Assembly: GCF_902499045.1 (NCBI RefSeq)
Contig: NZ_CABVPL010000023.1
Location: 1 to 64,000, forward strand
Reading direction: 5' to 3'
DNA from: Burkholderia latens
GTDB lineage: Bacteria; Pseudomonadota; Gammaproteobacteria; Burkholderiales; Burkholderiaceae
Length of the DNA stretch: 64,000 nt
Part shown: piece after piece, positions 17,624-28,029 of the stretch
Layout of the letters: each line of letters starts with the position of its first letter
How positions within the stretch are numbered: position 1 is the stretch's first letter
Program-made: the position numbers and the translations under genes
The notes under the pieces: model-generated
What the model saw: the letters and a program-made list of their open reading frames with translations, nothing else
Databases searched by the model: none
What the model was told of the DNA's origin: nothing

Positions 17624-18775
17624 CTACTCCACCATCTTCGCCCCGATCGCATCGGTCGGCCCCGGCATCCGCAACGCATCATCACGCACGCGCCGCGCCT
17701 CGCGCGCCGTATAGCGATCCTTCAACCGCAGGAACGGCTTCTCGACGAAAAAGTAGCTCGCCGCCGCGGCCAGCAGCGCCCACACGATGCCGAGCGGAAA
17801 CGCGTGCGCGGCCGGCAGGCTCGGGTTCGCGAACGGCTGCTGCCACAGATACAGGCTGAACGAAATCGTGCCGATGAACACTACCGGCTTGGCCCGCAAC
17901 CACCGCGCGCACCAGAACTCGCTGCGGAAATTCAGCACGACGATCACGATTGCGATCAGTGCAGCCTCGAGCGTGACGCCATACGTCGCATTCCAGAAGC
18001 CGCCGAGCCGATGTTCGGCAACCGGCATCCCGAACAGCACGACGAAGACGAGCGCCGTCACGATGCGCGCCTCGCCGCGCCACGAACCGATCCACGCTTC
18101 GAGCCGTTCGCGCTCGAGTGCCGCGTAGCAGCCGATCAGGATCGGATCGACGCCCGTATGCAGCATCATCGCCAACTGCCCGCGCAGCGCCGGCGCGACG
18201 AAATACGTCAGCGCGCGCACCAGCGGCACGATCAGGATCAGCGCGGCGAGCCACCGCGTGCCGCGCCGGCGCGCGCCGTACACGAACAGCAGCGGCCAGA
18301 ACCAGTAGAACTGCTCCTCGAGCGCGAGCGACCAGAAATGGCCGAGATACCACGCGCCGTCCGGATGCAGCGCGTTGTCGCCGGCCAGCCCGAACCACGC
18401 CGAGTAGTTCCACACATGCAGCGCCGCATACAGCCACTGCCGGCGGTCCACGTCGAGCCAGCCGGTAACGGCGAGCACGCCGACGGCCGCAAGATACACC
18501 TGGCAGGCCGGCCAGATCCGCAACGCACGGCGAACGTAGAACGACGTCAGCGCGATGCCGCCGGTGCGCGCGAATTCCGCGCGCAGCACGTTGGTGATCA
18601 GGAAGCCGCTGAGGACGAAGAAGATCAGCACGCCGAGCCGACCGTCGGCGATCAGCCGCAACGGCGCGAACCAGCCGGTGTAGCCGCCCGGCAGCACGCG
18701 CTGCGCATGGCCGACGACGACCATCGTCACCGCGACGGCGCGCAACCCGGTCAACTGCGTGACGCGATGGTTCAT
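17624..18775 (-). CDS. Acyltransferase family 3 membrane protein (OafA-like)
   Basis: A 383-residue integral membrane O-acyltransferase. The N-terminal motif includes the catalytic-type His (H23 in MVVVGHAQR), followed by GRLGVLIFFVLSGFLIT, the family hallmark, and FWSLALEEQFYWFWPLLF with the conserved Glu/Gln. About ten hydrophobic helices run to SLYLWQQPF and SYFFVEKPFLRLKDR. Such enzymes acetylate or otherwise acylate extracytoplasmic sugars of LPS O antigen, exopolysaccharide or other glycans; the acceptor is not evident from the neighbours. The ATG at 18775 is chosen because upstream codons lack the family sequence. Confidence 0.85.
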   Translation of the reverse strand: MNHRVTQLTGLRAVAVTMVVVGHAQRVLPGGYTGWFAPLRLIADGRLGVLIFFVLSGFLITNVLRAEFARTGGIALTSFYVRRALRIWPACQVYLAAVGVLAVTGWLDVDRRQWLYAALHVWNYSAWFGLAGDNALHPDGAWYLGHFWSLALEEQFYWFWPLLFVYGARRRGTRWLAALILIVPLVRALTYFVAPALRGQLAMMLHTGVDPILIGCYAALERERLEAWIGSWRGEARIVTALVFVVLFGMPVAEHRLGGFWNATYGVTLEAALIAIVIVVLNFRSEFWCARWLRAKPVVFIGTISFSLYLWQQPFANPSLPAAHAFPLGIVWALLAAAASYFFVEKPFLRLKDRYTAREARRVRDDALRMPGPTDAIGAKMVE

Positions 18776-18877
18776 CGGCTGGTTCCCGTTGGCACGTGAG
18801 GGGCGATGCGGTGGCCGGCGCCCGCGCACGGCACGCCGATATGCCGCCGCGATTTTGTATGAAAAATATCGGAATGA

Positions 18878-20053
<1,176 letters not shown>

Positions 20054-20119
20054 CCCGCGCTCAAAATCGCGGCGCTACGGCGGGCCTTGCGGGCCTGCAC
20101 GCGCCGCACGCATTCAAAT

Positions 20120-20392
20120 TCAAAGCGCGGCTTCGACGATCGTCCGGCCGCTGATTGCGCGCTCGACGAGCTGTTCGTCGCCCACCTTGCGGATCGCGTC
20201 GTCGAGCAATCCTTCCGGCTCTTCGGTCGCGACCTTCAGCAAGCCCGACAGGCCGCGCGCGTCGAGCACGACGAGCGTCTCCATCGAATCCGCGCGGCTC
20301 ACGAGCACGCGGCGGAACGCCGGGCCCGCGCCGAAGCTCGCGCACAGCGCTATCTTTCCGCCGCCGAGCGTGTAGTCGAAGTTCTTGATCAT
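20120..20392 (-). CDS. Small hypothetical protein
   Basis: A 90-residue protein that I do not recognise. It starts MIKNFDYTLGGGKIALCASF and has an alternating charged and hydrophobic pattern suggesting a compact alpha/beta fold (SMETLVVLDARGLSGLLKVA; LLDDAIRKVGDEQLVERAI). It has no signal peptide or membrane segment. A longer frame to 20509 exists, but its extra 39 residues are Arg/Ala-rich and look non-coding. No clear ribosome site supports the ATG at 20392. It is 184 bases beyond the transglutaminase stop, same strand. Confidence 0.5.
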   Translation of the reverse strand: MIKNFDYTLGGGKIALCASFGAGPAFRRVLVSRADSMETLVVLDARGLSGLLKVATEEPEGLLDDAIRKVGDEQLVERAISGRTIVEAAL

Positions 20393-20576
20393 GTTGGCCG
20401 CCGTTGCAGGAGAATGGCGACGCGCGACGGCGCGGCGCCGTGACGTCGACGCACCCGCGCGTGCCGCCGGCGCCGGACCGCGACGCGATCCGTTCGCCGG
20501 CACGACCATCCTAGGCGTGGAGTATTAACGAAGACTTAAACGCGGAAACGGCCCCGCGCCGGTCGATCATGACGTA

Positions 20577-21677
20577 TCACGGCGCCGCTTCGTCCAGCGG
20601 CTCGACGGTCACGCCGACCTTCAGCTCCTGATCCGCGCCGCCGCCGCGGATCACGCCGCGCAGCGGCGTCACGTCCGCGTAGTCGCGGCCGATCGACAGC
20701 ATCACGTAGTCGTCGCCCGGCGCACGATCGTTGGTCGGGTCGAGTTGCAACCAGCCGCCGTCTTCCGGCCACGCGGGATCGTACACGTCGACCCACGCAT
20801 GCGACGCATCGGCGCCGATCAGCCGCGGCTGGCCCGGCGGCGGCTGCGTCAGCAGATAACCGCTCACGTAACGGGCGGCGAGCCCGAGCGAGCGCAGTGC
20901 GCCGATCATCACGTGCGCGAAATCCTGGCACACGCCGCTGCGCAATCGCAATGCATCGAGCGCGGTCGTCGTGATGTCGGTGCTGTTCGGCGTATACGCG
21001 AAATCCGCATGAATGCGCCGCATCAGATCCCACGCGGCCTGGACGAGCGGCCGATGCGGCGTGAAACTCGCGGCCGCATATGCGGCCAGCTCCGGGTCGC
21101 ACGCGACGTGCGGCGACGCGAACACGAACTCGCTCGCCGCGTCGTACGGCTGGCCTGCACGAAACCGCAGCCGATCGCGTACGGCTTCCCACGCCGTCGC
21201 GTGTTCGGCGTCGGGGTGCGCGATCGCGGGCGGCGGCGCGCCGCGTGCGCCTTGCGACCACACAGGCGCGCTCACGCGCACGGTGCTGCGGCTGCGCACG
21301 AGCAGCGCGTCGTGAGGCTGGTTCAGCGCGAACGACGCGCGCGCGTTGCCGAACGCATCGATCTCGGTGCCGACCGATTCCGGTGAAGGCTCGATGTCGA
21401 GCGCGAACGACAGCACCTGCTGGCGGGGCGTCGCAAGCGGCTGCAGTCGCGCCTGGTGCTGCGCGGATTCGACGCGCGCCGCGTAGCGGTATTCGGTGTC
21501 GTGCGTGACGCGCAGCACGCGGCCGCGCGCGGCGGCAGCCGGTGCGGCGGGCGCGACAGGCGCGTTCGACGAAGCCGGCGTGGCCGATTTGGCCGCCGCC
21601 GGCGTGACCGCTGGCGGCTTCGCACTGCCGGAACCGGGCGTGGGCGGCGTCTTCGCCGCGTGTTTCGTCGTCACCAT
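20577..21677 (-). CDS. Transglutaminase-like cysteine protease-fold protein
   Basis: A 366-residue protein with a Pro/Ala/Lys-rich N-terminus (1-60), a bacterial transglutaminase N-domain (residues about 65-150) and a transglutaminase core. The catalytic triad is complete: C250 in RSGVCQDFAHVM, His in GADASHAWVDVY and Asp in LQLDPTNDRAPG. It is the last gene of the permuted ATP-grasp/alpha-E locus and its start overlaps the preceding stop by seven bases, so translation is probably coupled. In this system the enzymes are thought to make or trim peptide-like products; this member is predicted to be active. Confidence 0.85.
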   Translation of the reverse strand: MVTTKHAAKTPPTPGSGSAKPPAVTPAAAKSATPASSNAPVAPAAPAAAARGRVLRVTHDTEYRYAARVESAQHQARLQPLATPRQQVLSFALDIEPSPESVGTEIDAFGNARASFALNQPHDALLVRSRSTVRVSAPVWSQGARGAPPPAIAHPDAEHATAWEAVRDRLRFRAGQPYDAASEFVFASPHVACDPELAAYAAASFTPHRPLVQAAWDLMRRIHADFAYTPNSTDITTTALDALRLRSGVCQDFAHVMIGALRSLGLAARYVSGYLLTQPPPGQPRLIGADASHAWVDVYDPAWPEDGGWLQLDPTNDRAPGDDYVMLSIGRDYADVTPLRGVIRGGGADQELKVGVTVEPLDEAAP

Positions 21678-24271
21678 AGCGTCCTGCCCGCCTCGCGCAC
21701 GTGACTGAAATAGCGCTCGCCGATCCGGTTCGACAGATCCCACACCGCCTTCGCGGTCGTGTCGAGCGCGGCGAGCAGCTTGTCGTGCCGGCCGTCTTCA
21801 TCGGTCTCGCACAGCTCGTGCAGCGACCACGCGGGCACGTCCGGAATCGTCTCGGCCAGCTCGGACAGCGCATAGCCCTCGCTGCGCTCGACCTTCGTCA
21901 GCCGGCCGCGCAGCGCCTGCACGACCCAGCCGAGCGAGCGCGGGTTGTCGGTGTCGAGCACGACCAGCGACAGCAGCGGCGCAACGTCGAAACCGCGCTG
22001 AAACCGCGAGCGGAACGTGATCGTGCTGTCGAACAGTTCGAGCACGAGTTCGAAGCCGTCCTGCCGGTGCACCGCGCCCTCGTCGAACGCGAACTTCAGC
22101 ACGCTGCACAGGAAGTCCAGCCGGTCGATCTGCCGGCCGATCGACAGCAGCCGCCAACCGTCGTCGCGCGTCATGTTGTCGGTCTGCGCGCCGGTAATCG
22201 CGCCGAGCAGCAGCCCGAGCCGCTCGAGCAGTTGCAGCGCCTCGTTGCCGAGCTGCTCCTCCGCCTCCGGATGGTCGGCGCTGTCGGCGAACAGCTGCGT
22301 CGCGTCGTCGATCAGCCGCCACTGGTCGCTCGACAGCCGCTCGCGGATCGCCGCGGCCGCGCCGCGCATCCCGAACAGGCACGACGCGATGCCCGACGTG
22401 CGGTCCGCGCCGCGCGTCAGCGACGTCGCGAGCGCGTACTGGAACGCGCGCGGCGCGTCGACGGCATTCGGCGCATCGGCGGCGACCAGCCCCGTGTCGC
22501 GGCACAACGTGTCGATCAGCTCCAGGTGGGCGGGACTGTCGACGTCGTCCTCGCCGCGCAGCCGCTCCAGCGCCGCACGCGCGAGCCGCATCAGGTTGGT
22601 CGCGCGCTCGGTGTAGCGGCCGAGCCAGAACAGGTTCTCGGCCGCGCGGCTCGCGATCGCGCGCGGGCGCTCGACGAGATCGTCGGGGCCGAGACGCGTC
22701 TGCAGCAGTGTCGTCGAATCGACGATGCCTTCGGTCATCACCCACGTATCGATGGTGCTGCCGCCGCGCGGCATCGGCGCGTTGAACAGCGTGTCGCGCG
22801 TGCCGACGCGCGACAGGCCGCCCGGCAGAAGCCGCCAGCGCTGCGCGCCGTCGGCGAGCGCGAACACGCGCAGCAGCAGCGGCTTCGGCACGATTCGCGC
22901 GCCGCCCTGGCCGTCGGGCTGCCCCGGCCACGTCGGCGCCTGCGACAGCGGTAGGTCGGCCTGCACGGTGTAATGCTCGGGCCGCGCCACGATCCGCGCA
23001 CGCCACTCGGCCAGTTGCGCCGGCGTGAGCCGCGAACCGATCACCGGGTCGAACGCGCCGCCGTCCTGCACGTCCGGCGGATACGACGGCTTCACGATGC
23101 AGCGCGCGAGCTGCGGCAGCGCGTCGTCGCACGCGGCCGCCTCGCCGCACCACCACGAATGCACGGCCGGCAGCGTCAGCGTTTCGCCGAGCAGCGCTTC
23201 CGCGAGGCGCGGCATGAAGCCGAGCATGCCCGGCGATTCGAGGAAGCCCGAGCCCGGCGCGTTCGCGAGCAGCACGTTGCCGGCGCGCACGGCCTGCAAC
23301 AGCCCCGGCACGCCGAGCATCGAATCGGGCCGCAGCTCCAGCGGATCGAGCCACGCGTCGTCGACGCGCCGCAGGATCCCGTGCACGGGTTCGAGCCCGC
23401 GCAGCGTCTTCAGGAACACGTGGTTGTCGCGCGCGGTCAGGTCGCCGCCCTCGACGAGCGTGAGGCCGAGGTAGCGCGCGAGATACGCGTGCTCGAAGTA
23501 CGTCGCGCTGTGCGGCCCCGGCGTCAGCAGCACGATCCGCGAGTTCTTCGTGGCCGGGCTGAGCGCCTGCATGCTCTGCAGCAGCGACCGGTATGCGGAC
23601 GCGAGCCGCTGCACGCGCAGCCCGCGGAAGCCGCGCGGAAAGAGCCGCGACACGATCAGCCGGTTTTCGAGCAGATAGCCGAGGCCGGCCGCGCCCTGCG
23701 TGTGCTGCGCGACGATTCGCCATTGCCCGTCGGGGCCGCGCGCGAGATCGAACGCGACGACGTGCAGCCACGTATCGCCCGGCACGCGCGCGCCGCGCAT
23801 CGCACGCAGGTAGCCCGGATGCCCGGTCACGAGCGCCGGCGGCAGCAATCCGCGCTGCAGGATCGTCTGCGGCCCGTACAGGTCGGCCATCGTCGCGTTC
23901 AGCAGCCGCACGCGCTGCAGCACGCCGCGCTCGATCGCGACCCAGTCCTCGGGCGTGACGATCAGCGGCAGCAGGTCGAGCGACCACGGGCCGGCCGCGC
24001 CGTCGCCCGCGCGTTGTTCGTGGAGCTGGTAGAACAGGCCGTTCTCGCGCATGCGCCGCTGCAGCGCATCGGCGCGGCGATCGAGGTCCGCCACGCCGTC
24101 GCTGCCGATGGACGTAAAAAAGCTGCGCCATGCGGGCGCGAGCGGCGGCGCATTCAGGCCGGCGGCACTGCCGCGCAGTTCGTCGTAGCGGCCGGCTGCG
24201 GCGGGCGCCGCGAGCGCGGCGGCCAGTTCCGCGGCGTCCGGCTGCGCGCCGGTATCGAAAAGCGTGGGCAT
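21671..24271 (-). CDS. Circularly permuted ATP-grasp fused to alpha-E domain
   Basis: An 866-residue fusion. Residues from about 50 to 490 form a circularly permuted type 2 ATP-grasp amidoligase-like domain (FFTSIGSDGVADLDRRADAL; TPEDWVAIERGVLQR; VLLTPGPHSATYFEHAYLA; VLLANAPGSGFLESPG). The rest is an alpha-E domain, beginning near SRAAENLFWLGRYTERATN. In the split module of the same locus these are two genes (30061-31476 and 29055-29996). The known family inference is peptide-bond synthesis on an unknown substrate. The start at 24271 (MPTLFDTG) is the most family-like, but it has no ribosome site, and in-frame GTG and TTG codons up to 24412 are alternatives. Confidence 0.85.
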   Translation of the reverse strand: MPTLFDTGAQPDAAELAAALAAPAAAGRYDELRGSAAGLNAPPLAPAWRSFFTSIGSDGVADLDRRADALQRRMRENGLFYQLHEQRAGDGAAGPWSLDLLPLIVTPEDWVAIERGVLQRVRLLNATMADLYGPQTILQRGLLPPALVTGHPGYLRAMRGARVPGDTWLHVVAFDLARGPDGQWRIVAQHTQGAAGLGYLLENRLIVSRLFPRGFRGLRVQRLASAYRSLLQSMQALSPATKNSRIVLLTPGPHSATYFEHAYLARYLGLTLVEGGDLTARDNHVFLKTLRGLEPVHGILRRVDDAWLDPLELRPDSMLGVPGLLQAVRAGNVLLANAPGSGFLESPGMLGFMPRLAEALLGETLTLPAVHSWWCGEAAACDDALPQLARCIVKPSYPPDVQDGGAFDPVIGSRLTPAQLAEWRARIVARPEHYTVQADLPLSQAPTWPGQPDGQGGARIVPKPLLLRVFALADGAQRWRLLPGGLSRVGTRDTLFNAPMPRGGSTIDTWVMTEGIVDSTTLLQTRLGPDDLVERPRAIASRAAENLFWLGRYTERATNLMRLARAALERLRGEDDVDSPAHLELIDTLCRDTGLVAADAPNAVDAPRAFQYALATSLTRGADRTSGIASCLFGMRGAAAAIRERLSSDQWRLIDDATQLFADSADHPEAEEQLGNEALQLLERLGLLLGAITGAQTDNMTRDDGWRLLSIGRQIDRLDFLCSVLKFAFDEGAVHRQDGFELVLELFDSTITFRSRFQRGFDVAPLLSLVVLDTDNPRSLGWVVQALRGRLTKVERSEGYALSELAETIPDVPAWSLHELCETDEDGRHDKLLAALDTTAKAVWDLSNRIGERYFSHVREAGRTLW

Positions 24272-24507
24272 CGCGTCGGCGTCGGCGAGATCGTCGGGGT
24301 AAATGGGCGGCACGGTCGGTATCGTTCCGTCGTCAGGGTGCGGCCGCGCCCGCGCGCCGCCGCACCGGCGGCCGGGCGCCGCGGGTGCGACGAGTACGGC
24401 GGGCAGCCGCAATCTGCCCGCATCCTAACACTTGGGCGCCGCCGCGATCGGCCGGCGTGCCGGGCGGCCGCGCACCGCGCATCGTCGTGCGTCGTTTCAT
24501 CCGATGA

Positions 24508-27500
24508 TCATGGCCGCCGCAGGTCGAGCGTGAACGGGAATTCACGGCTCGGCGCGGCCGGCGCCACGGTCATCCGTCCCGGCGTGTGCCCCATCGCGAC
24601 GAAGCGCGCGAGCCGGCGGCTCTCGGCCTCGTACGCGTTGACCGGGAACGTCGCATAGTTGCGTCCGCCCGGATGCGCGACGTGATACCGGCAGCCGCCG
24701 AGCGAGCGCTCCAGCCACGTATCGACGATGTCGAACCTGAGCGGCGCGTGCACGCCGATGGTGGGATGCAGTGCCGACGGCGGCGCCCACGCCTTGTAGC
24801 GCACGCCCGCGACGTATTCGCCGACGGTGCCGGTCGGCTGCAGCGGCAGCGCGCGGCCGTTGACGGTCACGACGTGCCGGTTGTCGTTCAACCCGGTCAC
24901 GCGCACTTCGAGCCGTTCGAGCGACGAGTCGACGTAGCGCACCGTGCCGCCGATCGCGCCCTCCTCGCCCATCACGTGCCACGGCTCCAGCGCGCCGCGC
25001 AGCGACAGCTGCATCCCGTTCACCGCGATCTGGCCGAACAGCGGGAAGCGGAATTCGAAATGCGGCGCGAACCACGCGGGATCGAACGCGAAACCGGCGT
25101 CGCGCAGCTCGGCGAGCACGTCGTCGAAATCCATCTTCAGGAACGCGGGCAGCATGAAGCGATCGTGCAACGCGGTGCCCCAGCGCGTGAGCGGCGTCGT
25201 ATACGGCGCGGCCCAGAAGCGGGCGACCAGCGCACGCAGCAGCAGTTGCTGCACGATGCTCATCCGCGCATGCGGCGGCATCTCGAACGCGCGCAGTTCG
25301 AGCAGGCCGAGCCGGCCGGTCGACGAATCGGGCGAATACAGCTTGTCGATGCAGAATTCGCTGCGGTGCGTGTTGCCGGTCACGTCGATCAGCAGGTTGC
25401 GCAGCACGCGATCGACGAGCCACGGCGGCATGTCCTGTCCGTACAGCAGCTTGTTGCGCTGGATTTCCGCGAACGCGATGTCGAGTTCGTACAGCTGATC
25501 GTTGCGCGCCTCGTCGACACGCGGCGCCTGGCTCGTCGGACCGATGAACAACCCGGAGAACAGGTACGACAGCGACGGATGGTTGTGCCAATAAGCGATC
25601 AGGCTCGCGAGCAGATCCGGGCGACGCAGGAACGGGCTGTCGGCCGGCGTCGCGCCGCCGAGCACGAAGTGGTTGCCGCCGCCCGTGCCGACGTGCCGCC
25701 CGTCGACCATGAACTTCTCGCTGGACAGCCGCGACTGCCACGCGGCGTCGTACAGGAATTCGGTCTGGTCGACGAGTTCGGCGAAGCTCTTCGCCGGATG
25801 CACGTTCACCTCGATCACGCCGGGGTCTGGCGTGACCTGCAGCAGCTTGAGCCGTGCGTCGCGCGGCGGCGGGTAGCCTTCGAGCACGAGCTTCACGTCG
25901 AGTGCGTGCGCGGTCAGCTCGATCGCGGCCAGCAGGTCGAGATAATCCTCGAGCGCGGCCAGCGGCGGCATGAACACGTACAGGATCCCGTTGCGCACTT
26001 CGACGCACAGCGCGGTCCGCGTGATCCAGGCGGCCGATTCGAAGCGCTCGGGGGCGCGCTGCGGCTCGAGCGGGCCGCGCGCGGCATACGGATGCTGGTC
26101 GCCGGCGGCCGTGCCGTCGCTGCGCCATTGCATGACCGTGTGCGCGGGCGCTTCGCGTTGCACGCCGGCCAGGTAGCGCGGCGCGTCGGCCGTGCCCGCA
26201 TGACGCGCACGGAATGTGGCCGCGTCCGGCAGCACGTCGCGCGGCGCGAACGGATCGCGTTCGACGAGATACGGATAGTCGGCGGCGGCGACCCACGGCA
26301 GCGAATCGAGCGGCAGCCGATAGCCCATCGGGGAATCGCCGGGCACGAGGTACATCCGCTCGTCGCGGAAGAACCACGGGCCCGTCTGCCAGCGCGGACC
26401 TTCGAGGCCGGGCACATCGTCCGTGCGCTTGATCGGCAGCACGTAGCCGACGACGCTGTCGAGCTGCTGGTCGAACACCTTGCGCAGCCGCGCACGTTCG
26501 AGCTCGTCGTCGAGCCGCGAGTCGAACGGATCGACGTTCACGGGCAACCGGCGCTCGCGCCACAGGTAGTACCACACGTCCTCGTAGCCGGGCCGCACGA
26601 ACTCGTCGGTGAGCCCGAGGCGCGCGGCGAGCGCATCGATGAAGCGCTTCGCATCGGCGCTCGTGCACGCGGACGGCTCGCGCTCGTCGGCGAACAGCGA
26701 CGGATCGTGCCACACGGGCTGGCCGTCCGCGCGCCAGAAGATCGATAGCGCCCAGCGCGGCAGCTGCTCGCCCGGATACCACTTGCCCTGCCCGAAATGC
26801 AGGAAGCCCCCTTCGCCGTATTCCGCGCGCAGCCGCTGCACGAGCTCGGTCGCGTAGCCGCGCTTGGTCGGACCGAGCGCGTCGGTGTTCCACTCGGCGC
26901 CGTCGCGATCGTCGATCGACACGAAGGTCGGCTCGCCGCCTTGCGTGAGCCGCACGTCGCCAGCCGTCAACGCGCCGTCGACCTGCGCGCCGAGCGTGCG
27001 CACGGCGTCCCACTGCGAATCGGTATAGGGCTTCGTCACGCGCGGCGATTCGTACACGCGCGTCACGGTCATCTCGTGCTCGAACGAAACTTCGCATTCG
27101 TCGATCAGCCCTTCGACCGGCGCGGCGCTGGTCGGCTGCGGTGTGCACGCGAGCGGAATGTGCCCTTCGCCGGCAAGCAGGCCCGACGTCGGATCGAAGC
27201 CGATCCAGCCGGCACCCGGCAGATAGACTTCACACCACGCGTGCAGGTCGGTGAAATCGACCGACGTGCCGCTCGGGCCGTCGAGCGCCTTCACGTCGGG
27301 CGTGAGCTGGATCAGATAGCCGGACACGAAACGCGCGGCGATGCCGAGATGCCGGCACAGCTGCACGAGCAGCCACGCGCTGTCGCGGCACGATCCGGAC
27401 GCGAGTTCGAGCGTCTGCTCGGGCGTCTGCACGCCCGGCTCCATCCGCACGAGATAGCTGATGTCGCGCTGCAGTTGCTGGTTCAGCGCGACGAGAAAGT

Positions 27501-27936
27501 TCACGGTGCCGGCCGGCGTGCGATCGACGCCGTCGAGATACGCGCGGAACAGCGGCGCCGCGCTCGTCTGCGGATCGCACGCGAGATACGGCGCGAGCTC
27601 GGTCTTCAGCGCGTCGTCATAGCTGAACGGGTATTGCTCCGCGCTCGCTTCGAGAAAGAAGTCGAACGGGTTGTACACCGACATCTCGGCAATGAGATCG
27701 ATCGTGATCGCGAAGTGCTTGGTGCGCTCCGGAAACACGAGCCGCGCGAGATAGTTCGAGAATGGATCCTGCTGCCAGTTGATGAAGTGCTGCGCGGGCT
27801 CGACCGTCATCGAATACGCGACGATCGGCGTCCGGCAATGCGGCGCGGGCCGCAGCCGCACGATCTGCGGCCCGAGGTTGACCGGCCGGTCGTAGCGGTA
27901 GCGGGTGGTGTGATGCAGCGCGACGTGGATAGGCAT
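24508..27936 (-). CDS. Large transglutaminase-like protein with DUF2126
   Basis: A 1142-residue protein. Residues 1-110 are the bacterial transglutaminase N-domain (LHHTTRYRYDRPVNLGPQI). The transglutaminase core follows, with catalytic C183 (ASGSCRDSAWLL), His in TDLHAWCEVYLPG and Asp in IGFDPTSGL. From about residue 330 the DUF2126 domain runs to the C-terminus (RLTQGGEPTFVSIDDRDG; HFGQGKWYPGEQLPRW; CIDKLYSPDSSTGRLGLLEL). This architecture and length are normal for the family and it is usually linked to ATP-grasp/alpha-E genes, as here. All catalytic residues are present. The next gene downstream begins after 236 bases, so an internal promoter is possible. Confidence 0.9.
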   Translation of the reverse strand: MPIHVALHHTTRYRYDRPVNLGPQIVRLRPAPHCRTPIVAYSMTVEPAQHFINWQQDPFSNYLARLVFPERTKHFAITIDLIAEMSVYNPFDFFLEASAEQYPFSYDDALKTELAPYLACDPQTSAAPLFRAYLDGVDRTPAGTVNFLVALNQQLQRDISYLVRMEPGVQTPEQTLELASGSCRDSAWLLVQLCRHLGIAARFVSGYLIQLTPDVKALDGPSGTSVDFTDLHAWCEVYLPGAGWIGFDPTSGLLAGEGHIPLACTPQPTSAAPVEGLIDECEVSFEHEMTVTRVYESPRVTKPYTDSQWDAVRTLGAQVDGALTAGDVRLTQGGEPTFVSIDDRDGAEWNTDALGPTKRGYATELVQRLRAEYGEGGFLHFGQGKWYPGEQLPRWALSIFWRADGQPVWHDPSLFADEREPSACTSADAKRFIDALAARLGLTDEFVRPGYEDVWYYLWRERRLPVNVDPFDSRLDDELERARLRKVFDQQLDSVVGYVLPIKRTDDVPGLEGPRWQTGPWFFRDERMYLVPGDSPMGYRLPLDSLPWVAAADYPYLVERDPFAPRDVLPDAATFRARHAGTADAPRYLAGVQREAPAHTVMQWRSDGTAAGDQHPYAARGPLEPQRAPERFESAAWITRTALCVEVRNGILYVFMPPLAALEDYLDLLAAIELTAHALDVKLVLEGYPPPRDARLKLLQVTPDPGVIEVNVHPAKSFAELVDQTEFLYDAAWQSRLSSEKFMVDGRHVGTGGGNHFVLGGATPADSPFLRRPDLLASLIAYWHNHPSLSYLFSGLFIGPTSQAPRVDEARNDQLYELDIAFAEIQRNKLLYGQDMPPWLVDRVLRNLLIDVTGNTHRSEFCIDKLYSPDSSTGRLGLLELRAFEMPPHARMSIVQQLLLRALVARFWAAPYTTPLTRWGTALHDRFMLPAFLKMDFDDVLAELRDAGFAFDPAWFAPHFEFRFPLFGQIAVNGMQLSLRGALEPWHVMGEEGAIGGTVRYVDSSLERLEVRVTGLNDNRHVVTVNGRALPLQPTGTVGEYVAGVRYKAWAPPSALHPTIGVHAPLRFDIVDTWLERSLGGCRYHVAHPGGRNYATFPVNAYEAESRRLARFVAMGHTPGRMTVAPAAPSREFPFTLDLRRP

Positions 27937-28029
27937 GGGAAAGCCGCTCGGTTCGGGTTGGGCCGGCCGCGCGCGCCGCGCCGCCGTCGCTGCGGCGGCA
28001 CGGCACGGCGGAGTCGGCGAAGGTGCGCG